NCBI GenBank assembly: GCA_029548025.1 | Contig: JAKPOE010000203.1 | Coordinates: 1 to 17,028 of the forward strand | Source of the DNA: Spirochaetota bacterium | Lineage (GTDB): Bacteria; Spirochaetota; UBA4802; UB4802 | Direction: 5' to 3' | Length of the DNA: 17,028 nt | In this document: piece by piece, positions 13,044 to 17,028 of the stretch | Numbering within the stretch: the first letter of the stretch is position 1 | Layout of the letters: the number at the start of each line of letters is the position of its first letter | Notes under the pieces: generated by a model | Databases searched by the model: none | Told to the model about the DNA's origin: nothing | What the model saw: only the letters and a program-made list of their open reading frames with translations | Program-made: the position numbers and the translations under genes

Positions 13044-15485
13044 ATGAAACACTTGCTCAAATATTGTTGTGTATTACTGTTAATGAATCCTGGCAATGCC
13101 ATGGCATTTTCCTATGCCAATAATGATTACAACAATACCGTAAAACAGAATGTACGCATTGTTACTTCGCTGTACGAGCCATTTGTTATGTTTAAAGACG
13201 GTAAACTGGTTGGATTTGATATAGATTTAATCAATGAAATTTGCAAGCAGAATCACTTAACCTATTCCATAACCATAACATCATTTCAGGATATATTTAC
13301 TCAGATTGAAAAAGGCACGGCTGATATGGCTATTGGCTGTATCTATGTTACAGAAGAGCGTGAAGAGATATTTCAATTTTCCAAAAGCTATCTTGAGGGA
13401 GGGTTGGTGCTGGTTGTGCCAGCGAATAGTGATATTAAAACCATATATGAATTAAACAATAAAAAGTTAGGGGTAAAAAAAGATGCAACGGGTGATTTGT
13501 TTGCCAGTAAAATAGTACAAAAAGGGTATTCCATTGAAATTATACGATATCAGGATACAGTTGATTCATTTCAAGCACTGGTTAACGGCAGTGTTGATGC
13601 AGTGCTCAATGATTATCTAAACTCGGTGTATTTATTAAATAAATATTTTTCAGGTGATATAAAAATTGTTAGGGGTAGATGGAGTGACATCATCTATGGT
13701 CGCAGGGGGATAGCGTATCCTATATCAAGCAACAATCAGCATCTTTATGAGATAATCAATAAAAGTATCCATGATTTGAAATCAAGTAATTTTATAGACA
13801 TGCTATACTGGAAATGGTTTGCAATCATGCCGCCTCCAAACATTATTCGGAGAGTGATGATCTATACAGGATTGGTTGCCGTATCCATTGGTATAACATG
13901 TTTACTATTTCTTCATTTTAATAAAAGAAAAAAATTTAAAGAGCTATCCATGATTGAGGAGCATTTCAGGAACCTCATCAATGATCTTAATGTTGCTGTT
14001 TATATAATTCAAAATAATAGCATAGTATTAACCAATCATGAAGGTGCACATATTGCAGGAAGCTCCATTGAATCCATCATAGGCTATCCACTTGATTATC
14101 TCTTTTCGGAATATACAGTAATAAATGATAAAGAACTTCATTATTCCTCTTTCACAGATTTAAGCAACATGGTACAGGCAGGTCCCATGGTTTATAGAGC
14201 CAGATGGAAAAGAAAAGATGGAACAGTACTGGATGTACTTTTTAGAATTCGCCATGTACAATGGATGGGCAATAGCGCTCTTGAATGCATTGTCAATGAT
14301 ACTACCGATATAAACAGATTATTAGTGGAGCGCGAAAAGCTGAAAGGACAGTTGTTGCAATCACAAAAATTGGAGATAGTAGGTCAGATAACAGGCGGCA
14401 TTGCACATGACTTTAACAATATATTAACCGTCATACTTGGCTATGCTAATCTGCTTGAAGCCAGTGTTGATGCCAAAAATAGAGAGGCGGTAACAAAGAT
14501 CATTGAAGCTGGTAATCATGCCAGGGATATTGTTTCAAAAATGTTAACCTTTGCACGGAAAAAAGTTTTTCTGGAGCAAAAGATGCATTTGCACCATATC
14601 ATTCAAAATAGTATACTATTATTGAAGACAGCATTGCCTAAAAGCTGCACAGTTGACATGCAATTACATGCAACCGTTGATACCATAGTAGGCGATACAA
14701 CACAGATACAGCAAATGCTGATGAATCTTGTCATCAATGCTTCAGAAGCAATGCCCGAGGGGGGAACAATCAATATTGAAACAACTAATGTTACCATAGA
14801 ACATGAGCGTATTGGGAAGGTTGAAACCATCCATGCAGGTGAGTATATTTTACTATCTATTAAAGATAGCGGGATAGGTATTGCTGAAAAGGATATTGAG
14901 CATATCTTTGAGCCTTTATTTACTACAAAAGAAAAAGGAAGCGGATTTGGTCTGTCGATAGTTTATGGTATTGTTAAACAGCATAAAGGATATATTGATG
15001 TAGTATCAATCCCCGGAAAAGGAAGCACATTTTATATATATTTACCAGTCATAACTGAAAATAGAGTAGAAGCATCGTTGAAAATTATTGACAATAAAAA
15101 AGAATCATTACCAGCTTTAGGTGGTGAAATCGTGATAATAGATGATGATGCTAATATTGGTTCTTTATATAAAGAAAGCTTGCATCTGGCTGGTTTACAT
15201 GCGGTAACTTTTATCAATGCAGAAGAGGCATTTGATTACATTCGCACTCATGCTATCACGGTAAAACTTATTATCAGTGATGTAATGATGCCCGGTATCT
15301 CGGGTGAACAGGTGCTGGAATATATAAAGCAGCATTATCCAGAAATACCTGTTGTCATGATAAGCGGCTACTATGATGAAAATATGCGTGAATTATTAAT
15401 AGAAAAAGGCGCGAAGGATGTATGGGAAAAGATGTATAAAATTGATGAGATTATTGAAAAGGTTAAACGTGTATTGAGTTCTTGA
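13044..15485 (+). CDS. Hybrid sensor histidine kinase with periplasmic solute-binding domain
   Basis: 813 residues. Order: signal peptide (1-22, cleavage near GNAMA); family-3 solute-binding domain (about 36-260); transmembrane helix (271-291); PAS (about 305-425); HisKA with phosphoacceptor H455 in GGIAHDFNN; HATPase (about 550-668) with N-box NLVINASEA (561-569), DSGIGI (608-613) and GSGFGLSIV (632-640); receiver (about 694-812) with IIDDD (698-702), phosphoacceptor D746 and S774. In the binding domain R106 (TEEREEIFQFS) and D190 (VDAVLND) match residues that usually hold an amino acid's carboxylate and amine, so an amino-acid-like ligand is likely. The receiver's usual KP reads KM (K796). 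The final receiver may pass phosphate to a histidine phosphotransferase elsewhere. No ribosome site precedes the ATG, but the signal peptide fixes this start. polA follows after 19 bases. Confidence 0.93.
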   Translation: MKHLLKYCCVLLLMNPGNAMAFSYANNDYNNTVKQNVRIVTSLYEPFVMFKDGKLVGFDIDLINEICKQNHLTYSITITSFQDIFTQIEKGTADMAIGCIYVTEEREEIFQFSKSYLEGGLVLVVPANSDIKTIYELNNKKLGVKKDATGDLFASKIVQKGYSIEIIRYQDTVDSFQALVNGSVDAVLNDYLNSVYLLNKYFSGDIKIVRGRWSDIIYGRRGIAYPISSNNQHLYEIINKSIHDLKSSNFIDMLYWKWFAIMPPPNIIRRVMIYTGLVAVSIGITCLLFLHFNKRKKFKELSMIEEHFRNLINDLNVAVYIIQNNSIVLTNHEGAHIAGSSIESIIGYPLDYLFSEYTVINDKELHYSSFTDLSNMVQAGPMVYRARWKRKDGTVLDVLFRIRHVQWMGNSALECIVNDTTDINRLLVEREKLKGQLLQSQKLEIVGQITGGIAHDFNNILTVILGYANLLEASVDAKNREAVTKIIEAGNHARDIVSKMLTFARKKVFLEQKMHLHHIIQNSILLLKTALPKSCTVDMQLHATVDTIVGDTTQIQQMLMNLVINASEAMPEGGTINIETTNVTIEHERIGKVETIHAGEYILLSIKDSGIGIAEKDIEHIFEPLFTTKEKGSGFGLSIVYGIVKQHKGYIDVVSIPGKGSTFYIYLPVITENRVEASLKIIDNKKESLPALGGEIVIIDDDANIGSLYKESLHLAGLHAVTFINAEEAFDYIRTHAITVKLIISDVMMPGISGEQVLEYIKQHYPEIPVVMISGYYDENMRELLIEKGAKDVWEKMYKIDEIIEKVKRVLSS

Positions 15486-15504
15486 TAAATGGGAGAAAAG
15501 TATT

Positions 15505-17028
15505 ATGCCAGAAAAAACACTGTATGTGGTTGATGGACATGCTCTTTGCTACAGAGCATATTTTGCATTGCAGCGCAATCCTTTAATTAACAGCAAAGGA
15601 CAGAATGTCTCGGCAATATTTGGATTTTTCAGGATGCTCCTGAAACTTTTACAAACTCAAAAGCCTGATTATTGCATTATTGCTTTTGATCCGCCAAAAA
15701 AATCATTTCGCTTCTCAATCTATCCTGAATATAAAGCACAGCGAGCCAAAATGCCCGATGATTTACGAAGTCAAATTGAAGAGATCAAGGCAATTTTACA
15801 GGAAATAGGCTTTACTGTTATTATCATGGATGATTACGAAGCAGATGATATTTTAGGTTCTATAGCTGCACAGTTTAGTGATACCTATAAGGTGGTGCTT
15901 GTAACCGGCGATAAAGATGCGTATCAGCTTTTGACATATCCCAATGTTATACTCTATGCTGCCAAAAAAGGTATTACTGAGTTTGAAAGCATTGATGCCA
16001 ATACTGTTATTGAAAAGCTGGGTATTACTCCTCAACAAATCATTGACTACATGGCACTAACCGGTGATGCTGTGGATAATATACCGGGGGTTCGCGGTAT
16101 TGGCGAAAAAACGGCTGCAAAACTTCTGCAACAGTATCAATCGCTGGATGCTATTTACAACCATTTGCATGAACTTACCGGTAAAATAAAGGAGCAGATT
16201 GAAACGCAGAAGGATAGTGCCTATTTATCGCGTCAGCTTGTAACCATAAAAACAGATATCAATATTCCCATATCAATAGAGAATGCAAAAACGCCCAACC
16301 TTCACAATGATACAGCGCGACAGATTTTCAAAAAGCTTGAAATGGATTCTATTGTACGAGAGCTTGGCGAAACTGAAAAATCAATGACGGTAGAGCAAAA
16401 AGAAGGCTATTGCATAGTAACCGACGAAGAAACGTTGCATAATGTTATTGTCCAGATTAAACAAGCGGGGCTTGTATCATTTGATACCGAAACAACATCG
16501 GCCAAACCAATGGAAGCTGATCTTGTAGGAGTTTCATTTTCTATAGCTGAAGGCTCAGGATGGTTTATGCCTGTTGGCGATAGTTCTCTGTGGAGTCAGG
16601 CAGCAGTCCCAGGGGAAAATTTGCTGAGGCATTTAAAAACTGTTCTTGAGGATAAAAGTATCAAGAAGGTTGGGCAAAATATAAAATATGATATGCTGGT
16701 CATGATGCATTGCGGTATTATCCTTGAAGGAATTTATTTTGATACGATGGTTGCTTCGTACTTGCTTAATCCTGGGCTGAGACGACACAATTTAGATGAT
16801 TTGGCACAGGAATATCTTAATTATACCAAAATAAGCTATGATGAATTAGTTAAAGACGGGAAAAAACTCCAGCACATAACACAGGTTCCCATGCAAAAAT
16901 TGTCGCAGTATGCTATTGAAGATGCCGATATAGCGTTGCGACTCTATCACATCCTGTATCAAAAGTTAGAACAGGAAAATCTTCTTGATCTGTTCTTTAA
17001 GGTTGAGATGCCGCTTGTTAGGGTGCTT
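15505..17028 (+). CDS. polA: DNA polymerase I, 5' part (5' nuclease and 3'-5' exonuclease domains)
   Basis: 508 codons are visible and the frame runs off the window; the polymerase domain lies beyond. The enzyme removes RNA primers and fills repair gaps. The 5' nuclease domain (1 to about 290) keeps its metal-binding acids: D10, D62, E112-D114-D115 (YEADD), D136 and D138 (VTGDKD), D188 and D191 (TGDAVDN), followed by the helix-hairpin-helix IPGVRGIGEKTAAKLL (193-208). The 3'-5' exonuclease domain is complete in its active residues: D327 and E329 (FDTETT), D396 (IKYDM), Y469 and D473 (YAIED). All five sit exactly 28 positions before their E. coli Klenow counterparts (355, 357, 424, 497, 501), so proofreading should be active, unlike in many Bacillus or Thermus enzymes. 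Ribosome site GGGAGA ~8 bases before ATG. Lies 19 bases after the kinase gene, probably co-transcribed. Confidence 0.97.
   Translation, partial: MPEKTLYVVDGHALCYRAYFALQRNPLINSKGQNVSAIFGFFRMLLKLLQTQKPDYCIIAFDPPKKSFRFSIYPEYKAQRAKMPDDLRSQIEEIKAILQEIGFTVIIMDDYEADDILGSIAAQFSDTYKVVLVTGDKDAYQLLTYPNVILYAAKKGITEFESIDANTVIEKLGITPQQIIDYMALTGDAVDNIPGVRGIGEKTAAKLLQQYQSLDAIYNHLHELTGKIKEQIETQKDSAYLSRQLVTIKTDINIPISIENAKTPNLHNDTARQIFKKLEMDSIVRELGETEKSMTVEQKEGYCIVTDEETLHNVIVQIKQAGLVSFDTETTSAKPMEADLVGVSFSIAEGSGWFMPVGDSSLWSQAAVPGENLLRHLKTVLEDKSIKKVGQNIKYDMLVMMHCGIILEGIYFDTMVASYLLNPGLRRHNLDDLAQEYLNYTKISYDELVKDGKKLQHITQVPMQKLSQYAIEDADIALRLYHILYQKLEQENLLDLFFKVEMPLVRVL

Noticed and set aside
12864..13052. 62-codon minus-strand frame
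   Set aside because: It spans a terminator hairpin and the kinase promoter, has no ribosome site, and its sequence shows no protein-like conservation signal.
13044..15485. Kinase region as part of a defence or mobile island
   Set aside because: Domain order is that of an ordinary extracytoplasmic hybrid kinase, next to the core gene polA; no nuclease, integrase or repeat accompanies it.

Overview
The window is ordinary chromosomal DNA of an AT-rich bacterium with a double-membrane style gene set: a periplasmic ligand-binding sensor kinase, secreted proteins and a single long bifunctional Rel enzyme. The intergenic DNA is strongly AT-rich and several clean sigma70-type promoters can be read by eye. 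The mix (YciO-like protein beside a glycine-rich membrane protein, a COG1031-type radical SAM enzyme, a HAMP-only membrane protein) makes me think of the Spirochaetota or a deeply branching relative. That is a weak inference; no rRNA or tRNA gene is present to test it. There is no phage, CRISPR array or intact insertion sequence.

Layout. 1-500 (minus): 5' part of a membrane-anchored metallophosphoesterase. 830-1543 (plus): secreted protein with an EF-hand-like loop. 1558-4838 (minus): rel, then maf, then a HAMP-only membrane protein with its own promoter. 4839-5375: a gene-poor stretch with a strong terminator that matches no visible gene. 5376-6323 (plus): YciO/TsaC-family protein and a small membrane protein. 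6320-8511 (minus): HD hydrolase translationally coupled to a COG1031-like radical SAM protein. 8846-11162 (minus): tandem-HD protein, DUF1232 protein and a DUF6873-like protein, the last two coupled. 11299-11745 (plus): orphan HycI-type hydrogenase maturation protease. 11937-12413 (plus): cysteine-rich, probably zinc-binding protein, convergent with an unlisted 46-residue ORF (12535-12675, minus) across a shared bidirectional terminator. 12815-12935: structured RNA-like region ending in a terminator. 13044-15485 (plus): periplasmic-sensing hybrid histidine kinase, followed 19 bases later by polA, which runs off the window with an intact 5' nuclease and intact 3'-5' exonuclease residues.

Several start sites differ from the longest reading frame. 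Rel starts at 4838 (a good promoter overlaps the longer TTG start), the HD protein at 8511, and the DUF6873-like protein at 9547 (ATGA overlap with the gene before it).

How the genes fit together: nucleotide and stress housekeeping (Rel alarmone turnover, Maf nucleotide clean-up, YciO/TsaC-type tRNA modification, PolA repair) sits among uncharacterised HD, radical SAM and pentein-like proteins. The observations most worth following are the 46-residue ORF with its complete transcription unit, the repeated element GCGATAGTTMCYGG flanking the 11163-11298 divergent promoter region, the tandem HD protein whose first HD copy has lost its HD pair, the HD/radical SAM coupled pair, the structured region at 12815-12935, and two genes that look leaderless. 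I did not find a convincing new multi-gene defence or mobile system.
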